Below are positions 12,401 to 25,400 of a DNA stretch of 64,000 nt, one piece after another (position 1 is the first letter of the stretch; each line of letters opens with the position of its first letter). Under the pieces are notes generated by a model. It was given only the letters and a program-made list of their open reading frames with translations. It had not been told where the DNA came from and did not search any database. Position numbers and translations under genes: made by a program. Where the stretch lies: assembly GCF_949987515.2 (NCBI RefSeq), contig NC_082698.1:513501-577500 (forward strand), given 5' to 3'. The stretch comes from Delphinus delphis (lineage: Eukaryota; Chordata; Mammalia; Artiodactyla; Delphinidae).

Positions 12401-14691
12401 AGCAACAGGGAAAGTCACCAACCACCCGCTAGGAATTACGGCGACTCAGAGAAGAAAACTTGTCATGATAGGAAGATTCCGGGGACAGGAAGCATTAAAA
12501 AGGAAGGGGGAGCCCCCTTCCCTCCCGCTAAGGACAGTCTCTCCCTGCCCCCTGAGCGTGGTCCCATCACTCCTCCCTCCCTGTCGTGGGCCTGCCTGTC
12601 CCTACACCCTGCAGCAGGTGGGGTCCCTGCCCCGGGAAAGGCCCTCCACCCAGGGAGCTCTGTCACTTGGAGAGTGGATGGCGGCTCCCTTCCGTTGCTG
12701 GACTCGCTTCCTCTGCAAAGGGAGGGGTACAGTGCCGTCTACACCTCAGAGTAAGGAGCAGACAACTCGGCAAAAGAGGAAAAGCGACAAAGCGACAGAG
12801 GACCCGAATGGCCCAACGCGCGGGGAGGGACCTGTGGCTCTGCCTTTCACCTGAACCCTTAGAGGCCACTGCAGGGTTATTCACTGGCCTGATTTCAATA
12901 CTGTTGTGTCTCGAGGATCAGGGAGGCCAAGGAAGGGACTGGGGAGGGCAGTCAGTGGAGCAGCGAGAACACACACCGCATCGGTCGGTAAACTGTGCCG
13001 CGGAACAATTACAATAGCAACGTTAAAGATCACTGATCACAGACAACCATAACAAATCTAATAATAATAATTATAAAGCTTGAAATATCGTGAAAATTCC
13101 CCAAATGTGACCGAGATACGAAGTGAACAAATGCAGCTGGGAAAACAGCACCGACAGACGAGCTCAAGGCAGGGCGGCCACAAACCTTCAGTTTGTAAAA
13201 AATGCAGTATCTGCAAAACACAATAAAGTGAAGTGCAATAAAGTGAGGTCTGCCTGTATCACAATAAAAAATAAGAAAAACCCAACCCATTCTTTCAGAA
13301 GAAATCCCAATGGAAATAAAGAAACACGTAGAGGGACTTCCCTGGTGGTCCAGTGGTTAAGACTTCGCCTTCCAACACAGCAGGTGTGGGTTTGATCCCT
13401 GGTTGGGAGCTAGGATCCCACATGCCTCGCAGCGAAAAAACCAAAACATAAAACAGAAGCAATATTGTAACAAATTCAATAAAGACTTTAAAAATGGTCC
13501 ACATCAAAAAGTCTTTTTTTAACAAAATAAAGAAACACCCAGAAGTGAATGATACCGCACCTGCCGTGTGGCAAAACTCGTGTTCGGAGGGAAATTCTTA
13601 GCTTTAGGTGTTGACCCTAATATTAGGAAGGAAGAAAAGCTCAGACTGATGAGCTGTGTGTCCAACTCAAGTTAGGAAAACTCACTAAACTCGAAACAAG
13701 TACAAGAAGAAAGAGACTGGAACATAAGAGCAGAATTGATGGAGAACAAGAAACCAAGACAGGACAGGAGACCTCACACCATACAAGGTGGGCTCTTTGA
13801 AAAGCTGTTGGAAGAAACTTTCACGTATGGAGGTTTGGGGAAGTCGCTTTGGCTCATATGTGATTTGGCTTGAACTTTGTGCTGGTCAGAGCAGCCCGTC
13901 TTTTGTTTGTTTGTTTGTTTTTAAGATACATGTCCCTGTGCTCCAGGAGGGCAAAGGGAATAACAGTCATTTAATAATATTAATAACAATAATTACAATC
14001 ATTGTTGACATTCACTCAGCACTCACTACACGAAGGGCTGCTAAGGAGATCAGGGCTACAGGACATCAGAGAGGGGAGAAATCCCCACGGGACCCACTGG
14101 TTGGGAAGGCTTCTGGAAGGCGGCGGACTTGACCGGTGCAGAGAGGAGGCCCGGCAAGTCCTTCCGGGGGCAAATCATTGCGTGCTCGCTGCTGCCGCCT
14201 TAGCTGCGCTCACGTGCAGCCTGTCTTGCTAAGAAGTTTATTTTATTGAAGTACAGTTGATTTATATTGTTGTGTTAATTTCTGCTGTACAGCAAAGAGA
14301 CTCAGTTATACATACATATATTCTTTTTCGCATTCTTTTCATTATGGTTTATCACAGGATATTGAATATAGTTCCCTGTGCTCTACAGTAGGACCTGGTT
14401 GTTTATCCATCCTGTATATACTAGTTTGCACCTGCTAATCCCAAACCCAATCCACCCCTCCCTTACCCGCCTCCCCCTTGGCAACCACAAGTCTGTTTTC
14501 TATGTCTGTGTGCCTGTTTCTGTTTTGTAAAGTTCATTTGTGTCATATTTTAGATTTCACATATAAGTGATATCATATGGTATTTGTCTTTCTCTTTCTG
14601 ATGTACTTCATTTAGCATGATAATCTCCAGGTCCATCCATGTTGCTGCAAAGGACATTATTTTATTCTTTTTTATGGCTGAGTAGTACTCC

Positions 14692-14734
<43 letters not shown>

Positions 14735-15620
14735 ATCACATATACACATATATCACATATGCATATACGGCACATCTTCTTTATCCATTCATCTAGAGAG
14801 CCTGTCTGAAGGCCTGCTGAACACACATTGTACCACTGCTTTAACGTTAAAGAGAAGGATATATTTAAAAATCAAAGTGGAGTGACTGTGGTTCAGGCAT
14901 CCAGGATGGAGCCGCGTGGCCGCTGTGGATGTGGTTTCAGACACATTCCTGCGTCCCTGAGAACCTGAATTCGGGACCCTATCAGACTCAGTGACACCAC
15001 CGGCCGCTCTCAAAACAGCCTCTGCCGGCAGCTGCCCCCCACAGCCTTAGGTCTCGAGTCTCTCCTTGTAACTATGCCACCATTTCAGACCCCAGCCAAT
15101 CGCGCTGAGCCAGCGCCCTTGCTTCTTGCAGCTCCAGTCCTCATTCCTGACAAACAACTTCGGGAATCTTGTGGATTTTGCCTTTACAAGCCTTCGCCAT
15201 TTTGCAGCCTGCGGAACATGTTCAAGTACCTCTTGAACCTGTGTCTCTCAGGCTGTAGTCCTCAGTTTGGCTCACATAACACTCTTTCCTTTCCTATTAT
15301 GAATTGTTATTGATTATTTCTGTTGACAAAACTAAGAAAATATATAACCCCACCCCCTCGGCAAGGCTGGCAAGAGAAAGTACAAATAAATTATCCAAGG
15401 AGTGGAACAGGGCACCTACGATGACGCAGTGATTCAGAAAGGACCTCACCTGCAACTTTAAAAACACAGGTAACAATGGGTAAATTTTTAGAAACATATG
15501 GTTTACCAAGAAGCTGACTCAATAAGAAATACAAAACAGATAAATCCTATAATTATTAAAAATAGAGCAGCAATTAAAAATCTTTGCTCCAAGGAAACAG
15601 ATGGCTTCATAAGTAAGTTT

Positions 15621-15667
<47 letters not shown>

Positions 15668-18600
15668 TGGTACACGGGCCTCTCACTGTTGCGGCCTCTC
15701 CCGTTGCGGAGCACAGGCTCCGGACGCCCAGGCTCAGCGGCCATGGGTCACGGGCCCAGCCGCTCCGCGGCATATGGGATCCTCCCGGACCGGGGCACGA
15801 ACCTGCGTCCCCTGCATCGGCAGGCGGACTCCCAACCACTGCGCCACCAGGGAAGCCCTTGACCAGACTTTGAAGGAACAGACCATCCCATTCTTACATA
15901 AACTATTACACGGCAAAGGAAGCGGGGGCATTTACATACAGCCAGGATAGTCCTGAGGGCTCACACGAGTCAAAAACATCAACAGAGGGCTTCCCTGGTG
16001 GCGCAGTGGTGGAGAGTCCGCCTGCCGATGCAGGGGACGTGGGTTCGTGCCCCGGTCTGGGAAGATCCCACGTGCCGCGGAGCGGCTGGGCCCGTGAGCC
16101 ACGGCCGCTAAGCCTGCGTGTCCAGAGCCTGTGCTCCGCAACGGGAGAGGCCACAACAGTGAGAGGCCCGCGAACCGCAAAACAAACAAACAAACAAAAA
16201 ACATCAACAGAATGGAAAACTACCAGTCCACTCGAGAAAAATACACAGAGACCCAAAGCAGGCATTAGTCAATCAAATGCAACGGTGTAAAGAAAAAATA
16301 GGACACAGCCAGCTTAGGTTTCTCTAAGTAGGAAAGGTTGATTTAATGCTAGAAAATAAAAAGGAGATATTAACATCTTAATGATAATTTCAAAGTATGC
16401 AGAAGCATTTCCTGATAGAACTCCATCCCTCTGGCACAGTGGGGACTTCAGGGGGCCGCTGCAAACGTCATCCAGGGTGGGGAGGTGGGAAGAGCTCTCT
16501 TAGGATTGTGGAGAAATCACTGACCCTGTCACAGCGCTGCTCCAGGCCCACTCAGGACACTTGGAAGGGGAACCTGGCAGCAAGCCCTTGGACAGTGGTA
16601 TCAACACTGCCTGCCACCTTCTGCTGGTGATTTGATCAGTTAAATAGAGAAACTAAAACACTCTGTAAGTTAGCAGAAATAATAAAAGAATTTACCAAGA
16701 TGGCTGATGTAAGATTAAGATGGTAAAGCGAACTGCATTTCTGTAGACTTGCCCCAAAAAGCAAAAAAATGTGATTAGAAAGATGACCACCCATTTAGAA
16801 TAGAGTCAGAAAATATCTCATTCCTGAGAATAAACTAGTAAAGGATATCCAAGTACAACTTAACAATAAAGGCTTTAAAATGTTACTGAGACAGTAAATG
16901 AGAGCTAAATAAATGGAGAGATATAACATGCATAACATACCACAGGCGTATGAATTCTCCCCAAACTCACCTATACATTCAGAGCCATTCTAGTCAAAAT
17001 GCCAACAGAGCTTTTCCTGGAACTTGATACTAATTCTCAAATTGATGTGGAAGAATAAAGAGTTAAGCATGGTCGGAACGCTTCTGAAAAGAACAGGGAC
17101 CGGGCACGTTCGCTGTGAGATGCTGGGCTCGCGGCGGAGCTACGGTCAATAAACGCAGCTTTAGTGCAGTGGTGGGCCGACCGCCATGGACTAGGGCAGA
17201 GGCCCGGGAAGCAGACCCAGCTTTGTCTGAAACTGGGGTGTATATGGCTTAGGTGACGTGTACCGGGGCCAGGCAACTAACAGCTGGGAGCACCGGTTAC
17301 ATCCACGTAAAAAAATGAACCTGGATCCCTGCCTCACATGCACCGGTTATATCCACATAAAACAAGGAACCTGGACCCCTGCCTCACACACATTACAAAT
17401 CCACCTCGGCACTGCCTGCAGGTCCAGTGGTTAAGACTCCACGCTCCCAATGCCGGGGGCCCGGGTTTGATTCGATCCCTGCTTAGGGAACTAGATCCCA
17501 CATGCCGCAACTAAAGACCTGCCGCAGCCAAATAAATAAATAAATAAATAAAAAGTCAGCCTCAGGCGGATTAAATGTGAAGAACAAAACTTTAAAACTC
17601 TTGGTAGAAAATGTCAGTAAATATCTGTTGGATCTCGTGGCTGGCAAGGCTTCTTAAGGCACAAAAAAACACAGTGAAAGAAAACACCAATAATTGGACT
17701 GTATTAGAAATGAGAAACATTTTTTTCCATCAGAGGAGGCCTTCAGGCAGCTTTTCTCAAAGCGGGGTTCCAGAGGCCAAACAATTTCCCAGCAACAGGC
17801 CGTGGAGGCTGCCAGGGCCGCGGGCCTGTGCTGTCAGAGCAGACTGGACGCAGACGCGGCCGTGAGAACCCAGGTCTCTGCTGAGCCGGGCATCCAAGAG
17901 ATTTACAAACATGTAAAGTGATGCCACTCTCCTCACTGTTTTTTCTGGAGGGGAATACTGTCATTTCTCACGAAAGTGTGTTATATGTGCTACCATGCAG
18001 TGGGTTTACGGGTGTCACTGAATTAATTAATAGGTAGACTTTTTATGCATTTCTCCGTTTTAACCTGTAATACAGTGAGTACTGGCAGATATAACTCACA
18101 GAAACAAAGCTCTTTGGGCACTCAGTGATTTTTAGGAGTGTAAAGGGTTCCAAGAACCAAAAAGTTTGAGAACTGCTGCCTTCAAGGAAGTGAGACACAC
18201 GGTGGACATGGCATTTGCAGTCCTGACAAAACGGACGAAAATACAGGGAGAAAAGCTGAGCAACTGGATGGAAATGGGCTCTCCCACAGAGGGGGTCCCC
18301 ACCCCACCACCTGCAAGCCCACTGTCCTGACCGACAGGAACGCAACCCCTGGCGATCCCAGTGGAACCGATCCCGCAGGAGGGGGTGTGAGGGGTCTCTG
18401 GGCGGTGGTGGGAGCGCACCTCAGGCAGCCCCACAGGAAAGAGTTGCCCTGCTCGGCAAGTGACCCCGCCAGCCCGCTGGGAGCTCTCACTGGACACACG
18501 GAGGCCACGGGGAGCAGCGCTGACCCCACCAGGCCTCCCCCCATGAAGGTCATGACACCCGGTGCGGAGGAGTCTAGGGAAGTCACATAAAAGGAAGTTC

Positions 18601-21600
18601 CAGAAGCTAAGACGCAGCAGGAGACTCTTTTTAGAAAGTGAAGGCACGAGCGGGCCCCCTCCCTTCTCTAGGTCCCCTGCCCACCTCGCTGCACTGGGGG
18701 TGCCCAGGGGCCCCAGTCCTAGGCGTGGCTGCCTCTCACTGTCGTGGCTGATTCTCTGGGGCCGTGAGCTGCCCCTGCCAATCCCTCAGGGGAGCTGTGA
18801 CCCCCGTCAGTCACCACCGGTAATTTCAGGCGCTTTTAGCATCTTAAATATAGTAAATTCGCACTCAGACAACATGCTACGCGCTGTAGTGAGAAGCGTG
18901 TGGCCGGACGCGGGCTATCGCTGCGGCCAAGTCGCTGGGGACCTGAGGGGACAGAGGTGGGCGTGCCGACCGCAGGCGCTCACTGCCGCCAGGTGACGGT
19001 AGGAGGGGGGCCGGGCACTGGCCCACCTGCTGCCACTTACCTCAAAGGTGTTCCCAGTCACATCGAACTCCGGGGGGACAAAGGCTCCCTCGGGGTCGTC
19101 TGGGAAGGGAAGAGAAGGCGCCGGGTCACACGGCGACCCTCCGTTCCCACTACTCCCCACCCGGGTCACTGGGGAAGAGAGGCCTCCAGGCTCTCCCGGG
19201 ATGGGGAGCTGCGAGAACCAGCGCGTCCCGAGCCTCACAACGGTGGGGAGGGGCGGAGGTACCAGCAGGTTACCATGGAAACCCGGCTCCCGGACCATCG
19301 GCCCAGGGAGGGCCCGCGTCCGCTGGACTCTGCGTTCACGTTCCCCTGCGGGCGCCCGCCCAGGCCTCACCGCTGAGCTGCTCCATGAAGCACACATTCC
19401 CGCTGGTGTTGAAGGCCAGGGTGTCGGGCGTGATGCACAGGGTCTGGAAGATGGCCGAGTGCGCGACGCTCCTCATGGACAGGCTGCACTCCAGGCACAC
19501 GGCCCAGGCCTCCCGCTCGCTGAGACCGCTGTCCCGCAGGGAGAGGATGTCGGCCAGGGACACGTTCTCCTGCAAGACAGGCCTGGGCTGAGCTGCGGGC
19601 GCCGGCAGAGGGGCCGCGGGCCTGGGGACAGGCCCCCGCAGCCCCCAACGTCCAGACAGCTCCCGGGAAGCAGACGCCACGCCGCAACGTTTCATTCTAT
19701 GTCGGCAACGTCTTAAAAAACCCCACCAGACGACATCCCACAGTTCCTGGACGCCAGGAGCCGCAGAGCACGTGCTGCACCATCAGCTGCTGCTGGAGCA
19801 GGTGTTTGCCCAGCCTGCCCTTCGTCCCAGACTGTGCGGCCCCCCGCCGTTGGCCCGGCCCCACGGGCTCAGCACACAGACCTCGGTGTGCAGGCAGGGA
19901 GCCTCACCTTTCCAGCTTGCGAGCGGGTGAGGGAAGACGGAGCTGTCGCCACAAAGGCACAGCCGTGCACGGGGAGCCGCCAGCCCATGAACGTGACGTG
20001 AGCCTACGACAGTCACGGGACACGCGAGAACATGCTCATGACACCACGGCTGCAGAGCCGCCTGGACAACGGCTCCGGGCGGTGCACGTGGAGGACACAG
20101 TCGCGTGGCTCCTGCACAGCTAGACTCCGAGGCCGCCCACACAGTGGGCTCCACCTCCTGGTCTGACTCAGCTGTGGTTGTGCCACCCACACTCACTCAC
20201 ACACACGTGTGTGCACAGAGCGTGCTAACACTATCTGTCAGGTGTGTGTGCACAGACGGACCCACGCCAGCATGCACACAGCTCTCACACATTTACTTAC
20301 TGACTTTGATGCACAGGCGTGCAAAACCCACACGTCCACACACGTGCCCACATGTATCCACGCAAGTCACACATGCACAAACACACTCATCAGGCTCACA
20401 CATCAGACACCCTGTGCCTCACAGCCCTTTTCCGGGCCATTGTTTGACACCCTGCTTAGCTCCGTGTATTTGCGTGCTCACGCACCACCAGCCTAAGGAG
20501 GGGAGGGGACTGAGGAGCCAGGCTGGGAGCCGGGGCCTGGGCGAGCAGGCCGGAGGGTCGGGAAGGGTCCTGGACACCCGACTCAGAGGACAGAGCGGAG
20601 ACTCGGGGAGAGGTGTGGGTGGAGGGTCGGGGTGAGTTGGGGGTGGAGGTCGGGGTGAGATGGGGGTGGAGGTCGGGGTGTGTTGGGGGAGGGTCGGGGT
20701 GAATTGGGGGTGGAGGTCGGGGTGAGTTGGGTTGGAGGGTTGGGGTGAGTTGGGGGTGCTACAGAAGAGAGGTGCCCCGGCTTCCGCCCCCCCACCTAGC
20801 TCTCCCTCCAGCCTCCTTGCTCCATCCTTCCAGCACACAGGATGTTCTCACGTGTAGCCAAGCTGCCGGGTCCTAAAAGGAGCCTACCATCTCCTGCCCT
20901 TGAAATTCTCCCACCTGTACTGCACGGGGGCCTTGACCACAGCAAAGGAGATGAAGGGTTTAAACCCAGAAAGCAAGCAGCAGTGCGAGGAGCCGCTGCG
21001 TGTGTGTCTGGCCAAGCAGCATGTGGTATGCGGGGTGGCGGGGGGGGGGCTACAGGAGGGGGATGCGGCAGGTCCTGCCGTGTGACTAGGCTCATCCCAC
21101 GTCTGTTCCTTCTCAGTTCAGGGAGGGGCTCAATGACATCCTCCTGGGCCCTCCCAACTCTTTCTCTTGGGGGGTGGTGGTTAAGATGGATGAGGAAAAG
21201 GCAGCTCTGAGAGCAGAGAGCCCCTTGCTGGGCTCCCGTATTGTACTGACCGTGGGAGGAGGGTGGACGGAGCATAGCAGAAAGCAGGGCGGCAGAGAGG
21301 CTCGTGAACCGGAAATCTCAGCTTCCAAAGCTCCCGGCTGGGTTCCCCAGGTTCGCTCCACCTGGGGGCCTCTCTGCCCCACCCAGGACCCCTCACGACT
21401 CAGGAGAGCCCGAGGCTCCCGGGGATGCCCGCGAGGCCTGGTTAGAGAGACACCTGGGCACCGTGTGCACACACGCACACACATGCACACGTACACACAG
21501 ACGCCTGCACAGCGAACAGCCTGAGGACCCCGTGGGCCTGGTTATTTAGGAGGGTGAGTGAGCCAGTCCCCCTACAGCGGCCTCGCTGACTCCACTGGCT

Positions 21601-22405
21601 GTTGGCACGCAGCTGTGACAGATGTGCTGCCAGGAGATGGGAGCCCAGGGCAGAACCACAGCTTCCTGCTCAGGCCCAGGCCTCTGCTGCCCCTGCCCAG
21701 CGGAAAGATGCCCTGGTGAGGTGGAAGCTCCTCGGGGAAGCTGGAGACCTGCGCCCATTCATGGGGAGCACCCGCTGGGGAGAGCACCTACTGGGGGGAG
21801 CTCCTGCTGGGGGATTCTCTGCGTGACTCTATGGGGTAACTTCCATGGGTCCTGAGTCACTGCTTCCGTGTGGCTAACGCCTCCATTCACTGGTCTTAGC
21901 TCCTCTGCAACCCCACTGTTACAACGGGAAGGTGGGATTCAGCTGAAGCAAGTTCCAGGACAGCACCGAGGGACGCTGCAGGCCCCCAACACACCCAGGG
22001 CAGGTCTTGCCACATGATGATGGATCCCGGACACTGTGCCCACGGTCACCTCCCTCTGGGACCCGCAGCCCGCCCCCCGGTCCATCCTGCTCTGGCCCAG
22101 GCAGGAAGAATGACCCTTCCTTGCCTGAATCCACGGCCCAGGTAGGGCAGGCGGGGGTGCTGGGCCGCCTTGGCTAATGGGCCAAAGACAAGGAGAGGGA
22201 GAGACCGGGAAGCAGGTGTTGGCCATTTAGGCCCCCTCAGTCCACCACCTGCCCCAAAATTCCAGCCCTGATAGATGGGAGCCTGTGCTCTTCCCAGAGG
22301 GGCAGCTCATTACCCCATGGGCCCTGAGCCTCACGCCATGAGGCCCCGATCCACACTCAAGGGGACGGTGCCTGGAGGCTAGCAGGGGCTTCACGGGCCG
22401 AGACA

Positions 22406-22444
<39 letters not shown>

Positions 22445-25400
22445 TGACGTGCTACACACAGAAAAGCCAGCGAGGCTCCTGCAGACGCCTGTGCTCCAGC
22501 CTCGCCCCCGGACACCCACCGGGGCTGCGGCAGGCTTGGGGAGACTTCCCTCCTGCCACTGCCCACGTGGCCTGAGCTGGTCATTGCCGGCCAGCTCCAT
22601 CTCCTGGGTATAGAGCCAGCCTTCCGGGCAGACCCAGAAAGCCTACTGGAGCTCACACCTCACCCTCACTACTGCCCAGCAAGGCGCCGCCTGGGTGGGC
22701 TCTGGGGGGAGATCTGAGGGGGAGACCACCCAGGGCAGGAAAGAGGGCCCCCCTTGCAATTGTGTGGGCACAGACTCAACCCCCATCCTGGCTGGGAGGG
22801 GGGCTTGGGAGGCAAGAGGACGCGGCTTCCCAAGGCAGCCCCTGTTGCCAGTCTGGGTCCTACAGGGCAGTGCTGGCTTCCTGCCACGGGCTGCTGTCCA
22901 GTGACGGCAACACGCCAGCCATGCGGGAGCTCCTGCCCCGCAGACACAGACCGCGAGCCAGGGCCACGTGGGGCCGCAGGACCCATGGGTCATTCTGCAT
23001 TTCAAATGCTCCCCACCTGCTTTCAGATCCCCTGGCCCAGCCCAGCTCCCGGCCCACAGATGCCAGGGAGATGCCCCGCTGGACTCCTCACCCCTTGGGG
23101 GAGTCTGGGGCCTGGCAGATGCCCTGCCCCCCGAAGGCCCCTGCAGGCCAGTGGCACCGCCTGCCTCCCGATGCCCTGGGGTCTGCCGGATCCGCACCCC
23201 GGCCTTAGCTTGTACCGATGCAGTGGTGCTGCCTGCAGGTGGCCAGGGACCGGGCAGGCAGTGACCTCCAGGACCTTGCTGGGCGGTGCCGGCCCCCTCA
23301 GCACGCCCCCCGGGTGGTCTCTGGCCCTGAGTTCTCGTGCTTATGCCTCGCCCATGGGTCATGTGTCTCTGGGGCAGGTGCCCAGACTGAAGTTGCTGGG
23401 ACACAAGTGCAGGCATCCCCACCCACTATCGGATGCCAAACTGTTTTCCAAAGAGGCTGGTCCACTCCATCCCCCCTACACCCTGGCAGAGGGGCAGGGC
23501 CGCTACCCATTCCCCGCCAACTCGGGCCACCGTCCAGCTTTCTGGTTCTCGCCAACCTGGCACTTGTGGGAAGGTTTTCGCAGTGGGTGTATTTTGTGTT
23601 GCCTGATAATAATGAAGTCAAACATTTTCTCATATGTCCACCAGCAATTTGGATCTTCTCTGGGGTCACAACAGGGCATGGACGTTCCAGGGGCTCCTGC
23701 GGGGTGGGGTCCACAGGGTTCTATTTCCTGAGCTCACTGTGGTCAGTTGATATAATTAGCTGTATAACCAGCAAATGCCTGTGTCTCATGTGGCTTGTAC
23801 AGTCCTGGGTCTGGCACCCACCGTCCCTCCCTGGGAGCTGCCCGCTGTCCTCGGCCACGGTTCCCTCCAGGGGCTCCGCCGCATGGCCCTCCTTCCTCTC
23901 ACGCAGGATGGCTTTTCGGATACAACCTGACTACACAACGCTGTGCCAGGCGGTCACATGTCCCTGGCGGGGATTTAAAACCTTCAACACCAACCACACC
24001 CAACGTGTTTCACGAGAACACACCCAAAGGCAATGCCTCTCTCACCGGGGAGGGTGCGAGGAGTTTGCGGAGCCCCGAGCTTCACGGCTGGATGCCACTA
24101 CAAACGTGGCATCCCACTTCACCTGGAGGTGACGGCCACAGGATGACGGGGACCCCGGCCCCATGCACTGTGCACGGCTGGGGACACTGTTACCAGGAGG
24201 AGGCCTCAGGGCACGGCCGCAGGACAGACGGTGGGCTCGGGATTGAGGCTTTGGGTCCAAGTCCCGGCTCTGCCTGTCCTGTTTATTTGGCATCAGTCAC
24301 CGGCTCGGTGTGCCAGGCACGGAGGAGGCCCTGGAAGTGTGGGGCAGCCAGTGCAGAAGGCTGCTCAGGACTTGGGCTCCTGACTGAAGGCCACTTTTGC
24401 CCTCTGTGAGCCCCACGTGGAGAACCACATGTTCTGCGTCTGCCTTGGGGAGTGATCTGGGGGGACGTGAGTCTCCCAACAGACACTTTAGAAATGCGTC
24501 CTTCGGGGGGCGCGTTTGAGGGCTGCCGGCTGGGAGCGCCCTTTCTTGCGCCATCACAGCCACGGAGATACCCACAGGGTCTTCACTCCCTTGCCTTTCC
24601 TCTCCGCAGCCTGCTCTCACGCCGAATCCAGGCCACGGGGTGGGGGGTGTTGAGGCAGCACCCCCCCCACCCCAGGGCACTGCCTCGGCAGCCTCCTCAA
24701 CAGACTCTGCCACCAGAAGGACTGCTGCTAGGGCGTGAGCCCCTCTGTCCTCAGAACCAGCTCTGCTGGGGCAGTGGGCAGGGGCCGGCTGAGGGCGAGG
24801 GACCTGGAGACCCCCTCTAGCCCAGGGGGGGCTGGCCGGGTCTGCCTCGCTGGTGGGCCTGGCCAGACGGGCACGTGGAGGGTCTTGTCATTTAGAGAGC
24901 AACACTGCAACAGCGCCAGCAGACCCCACGGATGGGCGCCTGTACCTGCTAGGGGCTGGGAGGGCATCTGCACAGTCCCCCAGCCTTGGGAGACTAGAGG
25001 GTCTTCTTGGGAGCAGCTGTATCCTCTGGGGGCCGCCTCTCGTGTGGCGGGGACTGGCTTGTTCAAGGGCCACGGAGTTTATTCATTTGACCCCAACCCA
25101 CGGTCTGTGGGGCACTACGGGGAAGCCAGAGCTACAGGGGCAAACCCAGGCGGGTGCGGAGGCGTCTCTGACAGAGTCGCGGGCAGAGTGGCCCAGTTAA
25201 TGGCCAGAAGCCCCATGTGACAGAGACCCTGGCCCCTCTGCACCCTGGCTGGGGGCTCAGGACTTGGGCTCCTGACTGAAGGCCACTTTTGTCCTCTATG
25301 AGCAGGAATCAGCCCTCAGTCATGGAGGCCTCCCCCGCCCCCAGCTCCTGAGCAGTCTGGCCTGACTGGGCTCTGCTGCCGGCGCCTTCCGCTGACCTCC

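Larger units (their letters stand above)
15320..17760 (+). mobile_element. Degraded L1 ORF2, interrupted by three SINEs
   Basis: AT-rich, broken L1 ORF2 sequence with recognisable pieces, for example 'ccattctagtcaaaatgcca', 'aacaaaactttaaaactctt' and 'ggactgtattagaaatgaga'. Insertions at 15631-15858, 15987-16196 and 17406-17556 divide it. Some parts (about 16410-16620) may be unrelated. Edges are approximate. The stretch 14885-15310 before it is unassigned. Confidence 0.6.
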
